The position numbers and the translations under genes were made by a program. From contig NZ_AP023354.1 of NCBI RefSeq assembly GCF_018324685.1, positions 2,108,001 to 2,172,000 of the forward strand: a DNA stretch of 64,000 bases. Direction: 5' to 3'. Below are positions 1 through 7,437 of this stretch, piece by piece (position 1 is the stretch's first letter; the number at the start of each line of letters is the position of its first letter). This DNA is from Actinocatenispora sera (GTDB lineage Bacteria > Actinomycetota > Actinomycetes > Mycobacteriales > Micromonosporaceae). The notes under the pieces were generated by a model. It searched no databases. It worked only from the letters and a program-made list of their open reading frames with translations, and had not been told where the DNA came from.

Positions 1-2
1 CG

Positions 3-422
3 TGGGACCCGTACCTGGTGGCAAGCGACGAGCCGAAGGCGATCCAGACGCTGCAGTGCGCCTACCCGGGGCGCGCGGTCGACACCGACCCGCGCTTCGG
101 TGAGGTACGCCGGGTCGAGCCGGTCGACGACGGCTACGCGCAGCGGCGCCGGTCGTACGTCTCCGGTACCCCGCTGCCGCGCTGGGAACTGGCGTCGGCG
201 GTCGTGGCCCGGTTCGCCGCGGCGGTCACCGACCACCTGGCCCGGGCGGACGGGCGACCGCTCGTCATTGGTACCCACGGGATGGCGCTGACGGTGTGGC
301 TGGCCGCCGCGCTGCCGACCGCGCTGTCCGGCGGGCCGGCCGAGTTCTGGGCCGCGCTGGCGCAGCCGGACGTGTTCGCCGTCGACCTCGCCACCACCAC
401 CGTCGCCCGCCAGCCGGGCTGA
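3..422 (+). CDS. Histidine phosphatase family protein, 3' part
   Basis: The frame is open at the left window edge and reads into the window before the first in-frame GTG at 18, so the gene is truncated by the window and not short by nature. The segment VIGTHGMALTVWL matches the second-histidine region of the phosphoglycerate mutase-like (histidine phosphatase) superfamily. The N-terminal RHG motif would lie outside the window. The substrate cannot be told. It ends 26 bp before the hydrolase gene, so co-transcription is plausible. Confidence 0.7.
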   Translation, partial: WDPYLVASDEPKAIQTLQCAYPGRAVDTDPRFGEVRRVEPVDDGYAQRRRSYVSGTPLPRWELASAVVARFAAAVTDHLARADGRPLVIGTHGMALTVWLAAALPTALSGGPAEFWAALAQPDVFAVDLATTTVARQPG

Positions 423-448
423 CCTGCCGACACCAGGGAAAGGTCGAC

Positions 449-1243
449 ATGACCGAAGCGCAACTATCCACGATGGACGGATCGCGCGGCGAGATCGCCG
501 TGTACCGCTGGCCGCACCCCACCGCCACCCACCGGGTACTGCTGGTGCACGGCTACGGCGAGCACCTCGGCCGGTACGACCACGTCGCCGCGGCACTGCA
601 CGCCCACGGCGCCGAGGTCGTGGGGCCGGACCACCTGGGCCACGGCCGCTCCGCCGGCGAGCGGGTGCTCGTCCCCTCGTTCGACGACGTCCTCGCCGAC
701 CTGCGCGCCGTCGCCGACCGGGCCGGCACCGACCTGCCGGTGGTGCTCGTCGGCCACTCGATGGGCGGCATGATCGCCGCCCGGTACGCGCAGCTGCACG
801 GCGCCGGGCTGACCTCCGTCGTCCTGTCCGGGCCGGTACTCGGTAGCTGGGCGCCGGTCGCCCTGGCCGACGGCGAGATCCCGGACGAACCGCTCGACGT
901 GTCGACGCTGTCCCGCGACCCGGCGGTCGGGGAACGGTACGCGGCCGACCCGCTGATCTGGCACGGCCCGTTCAAGCGGGAGACGCTGCGCGCCCTCGGC
1001 CGCTGCCTGGACGAGATCAACACCGGACCGCGGCTGACCCCACCGACGCTGTGGCTGCACGGCGCCGACGACCAGCTCGTACCGATCGGGCCCAGCCGCG
1101 CCGGCATCGACCGCATCCGCGGCGACCGGTTCGAGCAGATCGCCTACCCCGGCGCGCGCCACGAGATCTTCAACGAAACGACCAACACCGCCGTGCTCGC
1201 CGACGTCACCAGGTTCATCGCCGGTACGCTGCCCACCGGGTGA
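449..1243 (+). CDS. Alpha/beta hydrolase, monoacylglycerol-lipase-like
   Basis: 264 residues. The nucleophile elbow GHSMGG and the early LLVHGYGEHLGRYDHVA segment with its oxyanion-hole HG are typical of the serine aminopeptidase/monoglyceride lipase (Hydrolase_4) group. An aspartate in HGADDQLVP and a histidine in GARHEIFNE complete the catalytic triad. The ATG at 449 was chosen because AGGGAAAGG lies just upstream and the family fold begins here; the longer open frame to 296 overlaps the preceding gene. Expected to hydrolyse acylglycerol or similar esters in the cytoplasm. Exact substrate unknown. Confidence 0.8.
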   Translation: MTEAQLSTMDGSRGEIAVYRWPHPTATHRVLLVHGYGEHLGRYDHVAAALHAHGAEVVGPDHLGHGRSAGERVLVPSFDDVLADLRAVADRAGTDLPVVLVGHSMGGMIAARYAQLHGAGLTSVVLSGPVLGSWAPVALADGEIPDEPLDVSTLSRDPAVGERYAADPLIWHGPFKRETLRALGRCLDEINTGPRLTPPTLWLHGADDQLVPIGPSRAGIDRIRGDRFEQIAYPGARHEIFNETTNTAVLADVTRFIAGTLPTG

Positions 1244-1260
1244 CGCGGGAGGTGTGCCTG

Positions 1261-1617
1261 ATGTCCGACGTGGATCGGATGTGTGCGGCCTGCGGCGCGC
1301 TGCCGGGGGCGGTCGAGACCTACCCGTTCGGCGACGGGGTCGCCGTGTTCAAGGTCGGCGGCAAGATGTTCGCGCTGGTACCGCTGAGCGGCGAGCCGGC
1401 GAGCGTCAGCCTCAAGTGCGACCCGGACTTCGCGCTGAGCCTGCGCGACCGGTACCCGGCGATCACCGCCGGGTACCACCTCAACAAGCGGCACTGGAAC
1501 ACGGTCGTACTGGACGGCTCGGTCCCCGACGACGAGATCCTCGAGCTCATCGACCACTCGTACGACCTGGTCGTCTCCGGCCTCCCCAAGGCCACCCGCG
1601 CCAACCTCACCCCCTGA
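1261..1617 (+). CDS. MmcQ/YjbR family protein
   Basis: 118 residues, the usual length for the YjbR/MmcQ family, which has a CyaY-like fold and is loosely called DNA-binding. Recognisable segments are the early ETYPFGDGVAVFKVGGKMFAL, SLKCDPDFALSLRDRYPAITAGYHLNKRHWNTV and the C-terminal ELIDHSYDLV. GGGAGGTG precedes the ATG and sets the start. It begins 17 bp after the hydrolase and likely shares its transcript. Molecular function in this family is not settled. Confidence 0.85.
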   Translation: MSDVDRMCAACGALPGAVETYPFGDGVAVFKVGGKMFALVPLSGEPASVSLKCDPDFALSLRDRYPAITAGYHLNKRHWNTVVLDGSVPDDEILELIDHSYDLVVSGLPKATRANLTP

Positions 1618-1658
1618 CACCGCACCGAGGCACGAGCGGCATCGTGCCGCCGGCAGTG

Positions 1659-2150
1659 TCAGCGGTAGTTGGTGAACTGCAGCGGGATGTCGAAGTCGGC
1701 GCCCTTGAGCAGCGCGATCACCGCCTGCAGGTCGTCCTTCTTCTTGCCGGTGACGCGCAGCTGGTCGCCCTGGATCTGCGCCTGCACGCCCTTCGGCCCC
1801 TCGTCCCGGATCAGCTTGCTGATCTTCTTGGCCTTGTCCTGCTCGATGCCCTGCACCAGCTTGGCGCTGATCTTGTACGTCTTGCCGGACTGCTGCGGAT
1901 CGCCCGCGTCCAGCGCCTTCAGCGACACGCCGCGCTTGACCAGCTTGTCGCGGAACACGTCGAGTGCCGCCTTCACCCGGTCCTCGGTCTCGGCGACCAG
2001 CGAGATCGCCTCCTCGCCGGACCAGGTGATCTCGGCGCCGGTGCCGCGGAAGTCGAACCGCTGGCTGATCTCCTTGGCCGCCTGGTTCACCGCGTTGTCG
2101 ACCTCCTGCCGGTCGACGTTGCTGACGATGTCGAAGCTCGGATTCGCCAC
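1659..2150 (-). CDS. YajQ family nucleotide-binding protein
   Basis: 163 residues, exactly the family length. It has the hallmark start [22 protein letters not shown], the [11 protein letters not shown] segment and the C-terminal [17 protein letters not shown] and [10 protein letters not shown]. YajQ proteins bind nucleotides or cyclic di-GMP and some act with transcription factors. The GTG at 2150 is chosen as start because GGGAG lies 8 nt upstream and the conserved N-terminus begins there. It is convergent with the YjbR gene, with only 41 bp between the stops. It sits next to a chromosome that also encodes a GGDEF-EAL protein, but no direct link is shown. Confidence 0.93.
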   Translation of the reverse strand: MANPSFDIVSNVDRQEVDNAVNQAAKEISQRFDFRGTGAEITWSGEEAISLVAETEDRVKAALDVFRDKLVKRGVSLKALDAGDPQQSGKTYKISAKLVQGIEQDKAKKISKLIRDEGPKGVQAQIQGDQLRVTGKKKDDLQAVIALLKGADFDIPLQFTNYR

Positions 2151-2321
2151 GAACAGTGCTCCCGTACTGCGTCGATGTCTGTTGATCCACCACGCCGCGG
2201 ACCTCCCGGCATCCCGCCGGCCGCCCGCGCGCCGCCTCGACGCTACCCGTTTGCGTACGGCCCCGGGTCTACCGCTATCCTTCTTCCGCACCCCGCGTTC
2301 CGCGCGAGGTGCCGTGCCCAC

Positions 2322-2403
2322 GGCGGGTTGCCCGAGCGGCCAAAGGGAGCGGTCTGTAAAACCGCCGGCATTGCCTACACTGGTTCAAATCCAGTACCCG
2401 CCA
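2322..2403 (+). tRNA. tRNA-Tyr (GTA), intact; AICE integration site
   Basis: Acceptor arms GGCGGGT and ACCCGCC pair fully. The anticodon stem GCGGT/ACCGC holds loop CTGTAAA (anticodon GTA). A long variable arm follows (stem GGC/GCC) and the T-arm is ACTGG TTCAAAT CCAGT. This class-II structure is diagnostic of tyrosine tRNA. CCA is not encoded directly at the 3' end. Its 3' half is the left copy of a 59-bp repeat that recurs at 17073 and 33836, so the functional 3' half was probably supplied by the integrating element. Confidence 0.97.
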
Positions 2404-2411
2404 CACCAGGG
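2353..2411 (+). repeat. att site A (left end of AICE 1, inside tRNA-Tyr)
   Basis: 59-bp core running from the anticodon loop (TCTGTAAAACCG) to ACACCAGGG just past the tRNA. It differs from copies B and C at five positions: 13, 18-20 and 36 of the core. All changes keep the tRNA fold or lie in the variable loop or T-loop. Confidence 0.9.
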
Positions 2412-2417
2412 TAAAGA

Positions 2418-2451
2418 GGCCCCTGGCCAGCAGAAATGCCGGCCAGGGGCC
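2418..2451 (+). terminator. Hairpin terminator after tRNA-Tyr
   Basis: Perfect 11-bp stem GGCCCCTGGCC/GGCCAGGGGCC around a 12-nt loop, immediately after the att core. Equivalent hairpins follow att copies B and C. It could end the tRNA transcript and the converging integrase transcript. Confidence 0.75.
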
Positions 2452-2602
2452 TCCTTCGTGTGTCCGGCTGTGTCCGGCGTTGACCGGCGGTCTACGGGTA
2501 GGCGCGGGGAATACGCGGGGGCGTTTTCGGGGCCGGACGCTCTCGCGCGGACACAGAAAACGCCCCCGGCCCCGCGCGTGGCGGGAGCGGGGGGCGGCAT
2601 GG

Positions 2603-4042
2603 TCAGCCTTGCTCGTCCTGGTCCGTGTCTTCTTGTCCTAGTCCTTCCGCTCCTAGTCCTTCCGCGATGCGACGCCGGGCGATGCTCTCCTGCCCATGGA
2701 TGCACTTGGCGTACGTGCGGAGCAGCACGGCGACGCTGTGCCCCGCCCACTCGGCCACCTGGGGCGCGGGCACACCGGAGTTCAGCCAGAGCGATACGGC
2801 GGCGTGTCGGAGGTCATACGGCCGGCGGGCGAGGGGCGATGTCGCTTCCGCGTCCGTCAGCGCTGCCCGCCGCGCGTCGCGCCACACCCGGCTGTACGTG
2901 TTGGTGGACACCGGCGAGCTGTACGGGCCGGCTATCGGTCGGCCGAAACGTCCGGTGCGCGTGACGAACAGCCGACCGTCCGGGCCGGTACCGAAGTCGG
3001 CCAGGTGCCGCCGGAGTGCGGCCACCAGGTCCGGACTGGCGGGCACGATGCGGGTGGCGTTCGCGGCGCGGTGCTTGAGGGCTCGGTCCTCCTTCGCTCC
3101 GTCGCCGTCGCCCCACGCGGTACCGACCTGCTGAGTCGAGCCGGTCAGCAGCAGCTCGCCCCACTGGTCGGCCGCATCCGCGGCAGGCAGGTTGCAGTTG
3201 CGTTGCCGCAGGTGGAGGACTTCGGCGGGACGGAGCGCGGCGTAGTACATGCACGCGAAGAACGCTTCGAGCTCAGGCGAGTTCTTCCGTACCGCAGCCA
3301 GCAGGCTCCGGGCTTGCTTCGGGTTGACGACCACGCGGCGGTCTACCTCCTCGGTGTTCTTCGGTGTCTTCCACTGGATGCGGTCAATCGGGTTGCCGCT
3401 GAGATAGCCGAGTTCGACGGCGTAGCGCAGCGCGTTGTAGAACACAGCACGTTTGCGGGCGATGGTGGTCGGTGCCGCCGGCTCGTTCTTACTCGTGACG
3501 GTGAGCGCGTCCAACGCCCGCCGAACGACCACGGGGTCCTGCAGATCGGCCAGGTCGATCGTGTTCGCGGCTGCCCACCGGGCCGGGCGTGATGTGGAGC
3601 GCTCGGGCTCAGCCGTACGGACGGCTTTGTTGAACGACCACGTGTAGAGCGTCGTGCGGAGCTGCTTGCGGTCGGGCATGCCGCGCGTGGTCGTGACCAG
3701 TGCCAGGGTCAGAGTCGTGAGAGCTTCCGCGATGCTCTTCCGGTGCCGCCCGGATGCGTGCGGCCACTTCATGTCGACGAACGCGCACGCGTGGTCGTAC
3801 CACGTGCGCTTGTTGCGTTCACGTTGCAGTGATACGGGGAGTCCGCTGTCCGCGTCGAACGCTTCGCCATCGCGAATGGCGGCCATCAAAGACGACCGGA
3901 ACGCGTCCGCCAGCTTGCGCGTCACGAAGGTGTCTTGCCGTTCCTTCCCGTCAACGACCCAGCGAACGGTGTAGGTGGTCTTTCGGGCGCCTCGGTTCGG
4001 GCGGATGCCCCAGATCTTGACGTTGAAAGTGGGGCGGGTCAT
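2603..4042 (-). CDS. int: Tyrosine site-specific integrase of AICE 1
   Basis: 479 residues. The C-terminal catalytic domain shows Arg in ALRPAEV (about 270), Lys in LKHR (about 323), the box YDLRH (about 408-412), His in GHS (about 434) and the nucleophile Tyr in RTYAKC (about 443). The first His of the HxxR box is Tyr here, as it also is in the element 2 integrase. The N-terminal part has an arm-binding/SAM-like layout. It catalyses recombination between attP and the tRNA-Tyr 3' end. It overlaps the excisionase by 4 bp (ATGA), so expression is coupled. Its 3' end faces att A at 190 bp. It is homologous to the integrase at 32314 (shared FYNAL.YAVE, NPID.I.WK, VDRR.V.NP). Confidence 0.95.
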   Translation of the reverse strand: MTRPTFNVKIWGIRPNRGARKTTYTVRWVVDGKERQDTFVTRKLADAFRSSLMAAIRDGEAFDADSGLPVSLQRERNKRTWYDHACAFVDMKWPHASGRHRKSIAEALTTLTLALVTTTRGMPDRKQLRTTLYTWSFNKAVRTAEPERSTSRPARWAAANTIDLADLQDPVVVRRALDALTVTSKNEPAAPTTIARKRAVFYNALRYAVELGYLSGNPIDRIQWKTPKNTEEVDRRVVVNPKQARSLLAAVRKNSPELEAFFACMYYAALRPAEVLHLRQRNCNLPAADAADQWGELLLTGSTQQVGTAWGDGDGAKEDRALKHRAANATRIVPASPDLVAALRRHLADFGTGPDGRLFVTRTGRFGRPIAGPYSSPVSTNTYSRVWRDARRAALTDAEATSPLARRPYDLRHAAVSLWLNSGVPAPQVAEWAGHSVAVLLRTYAKCIHGQESIARRRIAEGLGAEGLGQEDTDQDEQG

Positions 4043-4248
4043 GCAGCCTCCAAGGTTTCGAGCCAGGTTTCGAAGTCGGTGACGCGGATGCGCAGATCCC
4101 CGTTGGGCAGCTTGATCACGCGGGGGATGGCGCCTTTCGCGCGCCAGTCGTAGAACGTCGACCGGGCGATGCCGAGGGCATCGCACACGTCCTTGACGCT
4201 GAGGAACGGACGGCGGGTCTGTCGTGTTGGGCGGATGGGCGCGACCAT
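4039..4248 (-). CDS. xis: Excisionase, MerR-like helix-turn-helix
   Basis: 69 residues with a HTH_17-type motif: FLSVKDVCDALGIARSTFYDWRAKGAIP, followed by wing residues VIKLPNGDLRIR and FETWLETL. This is the standard AICE excisionase that bends att arms and steers the integrase to excision. It lies directly upstream of int with a 4-bp overlap. The paralogue at 32129 shares RSTxYxWR and LPNGxLRIR. AGAGG precedes the ATG. Confidence 0.9.
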   Translation of the reverse strand: MVAPIRPTRQTRRPFLSVKDVCDALGIARSTFYDWRAKGAIPRVIKLPNGDLRIRVTDFETWLETLEAA

Positions 4249-4575
4249 CAGAGGTGCCTCTTTCTGGGAGAGGTACAGCCCCGGCGCGGGTGCTGGCAGG
4301 CTTGCCGCGCCGGGGCTGGCTGACAGGGGCGGTGATGCGGCCCGTTCAGCGGCCCGTAGCCGGCCGCACCTGAACGGACCCGAGCGAGATGCGTGCGCGG
4401 CGCGCGTGCCGCTGCGGCTACCTCAGAGGCCGCTGAGACGGCTGTTGAGCGCCTAACGGGGCCGGGGGTATGGCTCAGTAGCCCCGAACCGGGTCGTGGC
4501 GGGTGTTCTGGGCGGTGCCGGCCTGACCGGAGTCGCGATGACATTCCGACAATCGGTCACTGACGGTAGTCGCGG
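4249..4575. other. Intergenic stretch between xis and replication genes
   Basis: About 330 bp with no frame of convincing composition on either strand. Promoter sequences for xis-int are expected here, but I cannot point to a clear -35/-10 pair. Confidence 0.4.
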
Positions 4576-5880
4576 TCATGGGGTCTGCGCCGTTGTGGTG
4601 GGGGAAGCCGTACCAGCCGTACCAGCCGTAGCGTCGCTGGTCAGGGGCGGTACGGCTTGGAGGCTGGTACGGCTTAAGCCGTACCGCTGGTCAAGGCGTA
4701 CCGGGTCTGACCTGGTCTGGGACGGCTGGTACGGCTGGTACGGCTCGGCCAGTTCCAGTGGTGGCCGTGCGTCGCCGTCGGCCGAATTCTGTGACGGTGT
4801 GTAGCGTTCCCACGCGTCGGTGAAGTCCGCGCGGGCGTAGCCTTTGGCCTGCCCGACCGGCGAGGGGAACCGCAGGGTGCGAGAGCGGATGTCGTACTCG
4901 CGCAGCAGGTCACCCAGCTTCATGCCGGTCAGGCCGGCGCCGGTCGGGCCGTAGGTTGCCCACGGCGCTTCCGGGTCGGACTTGAGCCGTTCCAACAGGG
5001 TCGTCGTGGGGATCTTGTCCAGCTCAGCGAACGCCGCCCGGCAGTCGGCCAACAGCCGGATCCGGTCCGACCCGCCGTTGGTGTCGTCGGCCTCCGCGGT
5101 CAGCGCCAGCGCCGCCGCGCGTGCCCGCACCGGCCATTCGCCACCCGCCAGATCCGCGACCGCGACGAGCGGTTCCCACGTGTCGGCAGCGCGATCCTCC
5201 AACGGCATCACCGGTTCTGCCGCCTCCAGCTCGGTCAGGTGGCCAGACAGCCAGTCGGCCAGCCGGACGCCGATCGCGTTGAGCCCTGGCCCGTCGCGCC
5301 GCACCCGGTAGGGGGCGACGGTTTCCCCGGGCGCCCGGCGGCGCATGCGCACCACTACGGCCCGGTCTTCGATGGTGTCGGGCATGGCGCCGATGCCGGC
5401 CAGCGCCGCCATGGCGAAGGTCGGGATGGTTTCGAGCGACCGGGTGGCGTTGTCCCAGCGGATCGCGGGCCGGTTGCGCTGGTGACCGGCGTTGAGCAGC
5501 CCGCGTAGATCCTCGTTCGAGTCGCCTGCCTTGGCGCCGAAGATCGTGTCGGCCTCATCGATCAGCAGCGTCGGCGGGTTGCCGGTGCCGATCGCCCGGT
5601 ACACGGCGGCCGGGGAGGCGTTGACGGTCATCAGCGCGGCGTGGCAGGTGGCTTCCACCACGTCCAACAGCCGCGATTTGCCGCAGCGGCGTTCGGGTGC
5701 GCGGATCACCAGCCGTGGCGCGTGCGCCCACGCCGGTTGCGCGTGCGTGGCGGCGGTCCACAGCGCCACCGCGTCGACCGCTTCCGCACTCGGCAGCGAC
5801 ACGTAGCGCGTGATCGCGTCGTGCATCGCGTCCAGAATCGCCGCGCCGTCCGGCGGTCCGGTGCTGGAGTCGGTGGTCAT
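4576..5880 (-). CDS. DUF3631 P-loop protein, AICE replication helicase-like
   Basis: 434 residues. Walker A-like APERRCGKSRLLD (about 66-78) and Walker B TLLIDEADTIF (about 108-118) are followed by EDLRGLLNAGHQR and a conserved C-terminal block typical of DUF3631. Such proteins pair with Prim-Pol proteins in the replication module of AICEs and act as putative replicative ATPases or helicases. It overlaps the Prim-Pol gene by 4 bp, so the two are translated together. Its last 60 codons encode a PYQPYQPSQ-rich tail made of short DNA repeats described separately; this tail is less conserved-looking than the body. Confidence 0.85.
   Translation of the reverse strand: MTTDSSTGPPDGAAILDAMHDAITRYVSLPSAEAVDAVALWTAATHAQPAWAHAPRLVIRAPERRCGKSRLLDVVEATCHAALMTVNASPAAVYRAIGTGNPPTLLIDEADTIFGAKAGDSNEDLRGLLNAGHQRNRPAIRWDNATRSLETIPTFAMAALAGIGAMPDTIEDRAVVVRMRRRAPGETVAPYRVRRDGPGLNAIGVRLADWLSGHLTELEAAEPVMPLEDRAADTWEPLVAVADLAGGEWPVRARAAALALTAEADDTNGGSDRIRLLADCRAAFAELDKIPTTTLLERLKSDPEAPWATYGPTGAGLTGMKLGDLLREYDIRSRTLRFPSPVGQAKGYARADFTDAWERYTPSQNSADGDARPPLELAEPYQPYQPSQTRSDPVRLDQRYGLSRTSLQAVPPLTSDATAGTAGTASPTTTAQTP
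4606..4745. repeat. Iteron-like GGTACGGCT repeats inside the DUF3631 gene
   Basis: The 9-mer GGTACGGCT or its complement AGCCGTACC occurs at 4606, 4615, 4649, 4666, 4677, 4728 and 4737. The pair at 4666-4685 makes a perfect 20-bp palindrome, GGTACGGCTTAAGCCGTACC. Clustered short repeats in both orientations next to a replication gene suggest a Rep-binding origin. The alternative is a by-product of the Pro-Tyr-Gln peptide repeat. Confidence 0.6.
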
Positions 5881-6755
5881 GCGGGGACCCCTTCAGCGGT
5901 GAAGCCGCCCACGATGGCGGCGCGGATGTCCCGGTCGGTCTGCTGTGCCTGCCGGCCGGCGTCGGTGAGCGCAGCGACGGCCGTGGCAGTGTCCAGCGCG
6001 CCGGACGCGACGATGCGCGCCACGCCACGGGCCGCGCCGTACAGGGTCGTGCGGCGCCGTCCCTCCGGTGCCGTGGTGACCCGCCGCAGGTTCGCCGCCA
6101 GCAGCGCCGCCGGGGATGAGATGCCCCCGCCCCCCGACGGCGGCCGATCGGCGTCCGTCGGGCGGGGCGCGGTGATCTGCGGCGGCCGGGAGAGCGCCGG
6201 GGCGGTCACCACGTCGGCAAGGCGCGGGGGCATCTCATTGACCGGCCGCCCACCCACCGGCACGTACGGGCGGCGCGCGACCGGGTGTACCGACGGCGGC
6301 GCGACGACGTAGCCGCCGTCGGCCTTGATGTCGATTCCCGACCGGCCCGGCATCGGTCGGGACATGACCGTCCCGCCCGGGTGGGCGTAGTACAGGTGCC
6401 AGCCACCCGACCCGGTGGCCACGGTGTAGGTGGGCGCCATCAGCGCTCGGTCAACCCGCCCGCCGTGGTCGGGGTCGATGTCGACCACCACCAGCCCGGC
6501 CGGCACCCCGGTACGGATCGCGAGCAGCCCGCCCGGCACGGCGGCCAGCATCGCGGCGATGCGGGCCGGGTCGGTGGTCGCGGCGTAGAACCCGTGGCAG
6601 GTCAGGCACTCGCAGGCTTCCCGATCGTGCCCCGGGTCGGTTTTGGCCGACGGGCACGCCGGGCAGTTGGCGACCGGGCGTTTCGTGCGTCCCAGCACGA
6701 ACACGGGCCAGTCACGGCCGGCAGCAGACAACGCGGCGTCAAGATGTGCGTTCAT
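5877..6755 (-). CDS. Bifunctional DNA primase/polymerase (Prim-Pol)
   Basis: 292 residues. The N-terminal Prim-Pol domain is evident from WPVFVLGRTKRP, the Cys-rich insert CPACP...CECLTCHGFYAATTDPARIAAML and the catalytic VVVDIDPDHGG. Later blocks are TGSGGWHLYY and GIDIKADGGYVVAPPSVH, the conserved Asp/His residues of this family. It primes and copies the excised element (RepPP class of AICE replication). The ATG at 6755 begins the family domain; the longer frame upstream overlaps other genes. It overlaps the DUF3631 gene by 4 bp. Confidence 0.92.
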   Translation of the reverse strand: MNAHLDAALSAAGRDWPVFVLGRTKRPVANCPACPSAKTDPGHDREACECLTCHGFYAATTDPARIAAMLAAVPGGLLAIRTGVPAGLVVVDIDPDHGGRVDRALMAPTYTVATGSGGWHLYYAHPGGTVMSRPMPGRSGIDIKADGGYVVAPPSVHPVARRPYVPVGGRPVNEMPPRLADVVTAPALSRPPQITAPRPTDADRPPSGGGGISSPAALLAANLRRVTTAPEGRRRTTLYGAARGVARIVASGALDTATAVAALTDAGRQAQQTDRDIRAAIVGGFTAEGVPA

Positions 6756-6781
6756 CAGGTGATCTCCCTTCGGACAGCGGA

Positions 6782-7024
6782 TCAGCCGGCCAACGGCAGC
6801 GACGAGCCGCCCGCCGTCCCGCTGGCTGGGTGCGCCGGGGCGGCCGGGGCGGCAGCGGCAGCGATGGACAGCCGCAGGTAGAGGCGGAAGCGGCCGGGTT
6901 GTTCGAGCGGGTGCAGCTCGCCCAGGTGCGTGACGGTGCCGAGCCGGTGCAGCGCCGCCCACGCGGCGCGCAGCTCGTCTTTGCTGCCGTTGAGCCAGAC
7001 TTCGACTCCGGTCAGCGCGGCCAT
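6782..7024 (-). CDS. Small hypothetical AICE protein
   Basis: 80 residues, not recognised. The first 50 residues (VEVWLNGSKDELRAAWAALHRLGTV and GRFRLYLRLS) look like a compact alpha/beta domain; the rest is Ala/Pro rich. It lies 26 bp upstream of the Prim-Pol gene in the same direction and likely shares its transcript, preceded by GGGAGG. A replication-module accessory role is only inferred from position. Confidence 0.7.
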   Translation of the reverse strand: MAALTGVEVWLNGSKDELRAAWAALHRLGTVTHLGELHPLEQPGRFRLYLRLSIAAAAAPAAPAHPASGTAGGSSLPLAG

Positions 7025-7045
7025 GGCGACGTCCCTCCCCGCGGG

Positions 7046-7294
7046 TTAGCGGCTGGACTTGACGAGACGCCGGAGCCGGTTGGTGATCAGGACTCCGAGC
7101 CGGAACCGGCCGCCGGATCCTTTGCAGCGGCGGCAGTGCCGGTACGCGCGGCCGGACGGCGACGCGTGGCGGCCGGTGCCGCCGCAGCGCGGGCAGTTCC
7201 GAAACGGCCAGATCGCGCACGCGGCGAGGTAACCGAGGGTGATGACGGGCAGGATGCAGCAGGTGAAGCTAGCGAGGGTGCGGAGGGGGTGCAC
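7046..7294 (-). CDS. Membrane-anchored zinc-finger-like small protein
   Basis: 82 residues. A hydrophobic segment (about residues 8-30) is followed by CPRCGGTG and CRRCKGSG, two DnaJ-type CxxCxGxG half-fingers that could bind one zinc. The Arg-rich C-terminus suggests nucleic-acid or membrane-surface contact. First gene of the run 7294-4576. Function unknown. Confidence 0.65.
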   Translation of the reverse strand: MHPLRTLASFTCCILPVITLGYLAACAIWPFRNCPRCGGTGRHASPSGRAYRHCRRCKGSGGRFRLGVLITNRLRRLVKSSR

Positions 7295-7378
7295 AACGGC
7301 TCCTCGGGCTGTTTTTGCACGTGATGGGCCGCAGGGCGCTAGTGGCTAGCGTCCTGGCCAGGGAATGTTTCAGGGGCT

Positions 7379-7430
7379 AGCGGGGCCGCTAGGTCTAGCG
7401 GCTGTGGCGGCTAGGTCTAGCGGCCCCGCT
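7379..7430. terminator. Long inverted repeat with internal CTAG palindromes
   Basis: AGCGGGGCCGCTAG (7379-7392) is the exact complement of CTAGCGGCCCCGCT (7417-7430). Within it lie CCGCTAGGTCTAGCGG and GCTAGGTCTAGC, and a further GCTAGtgGCTAGC sits at 7338. It follows the FtsK stop by 8 bp, so a terminator fits. The nested symmetric sites would also suit an operator for the next gene. Confidence 0.6.
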
Positions 7431-7437
7431 CGGCCGG

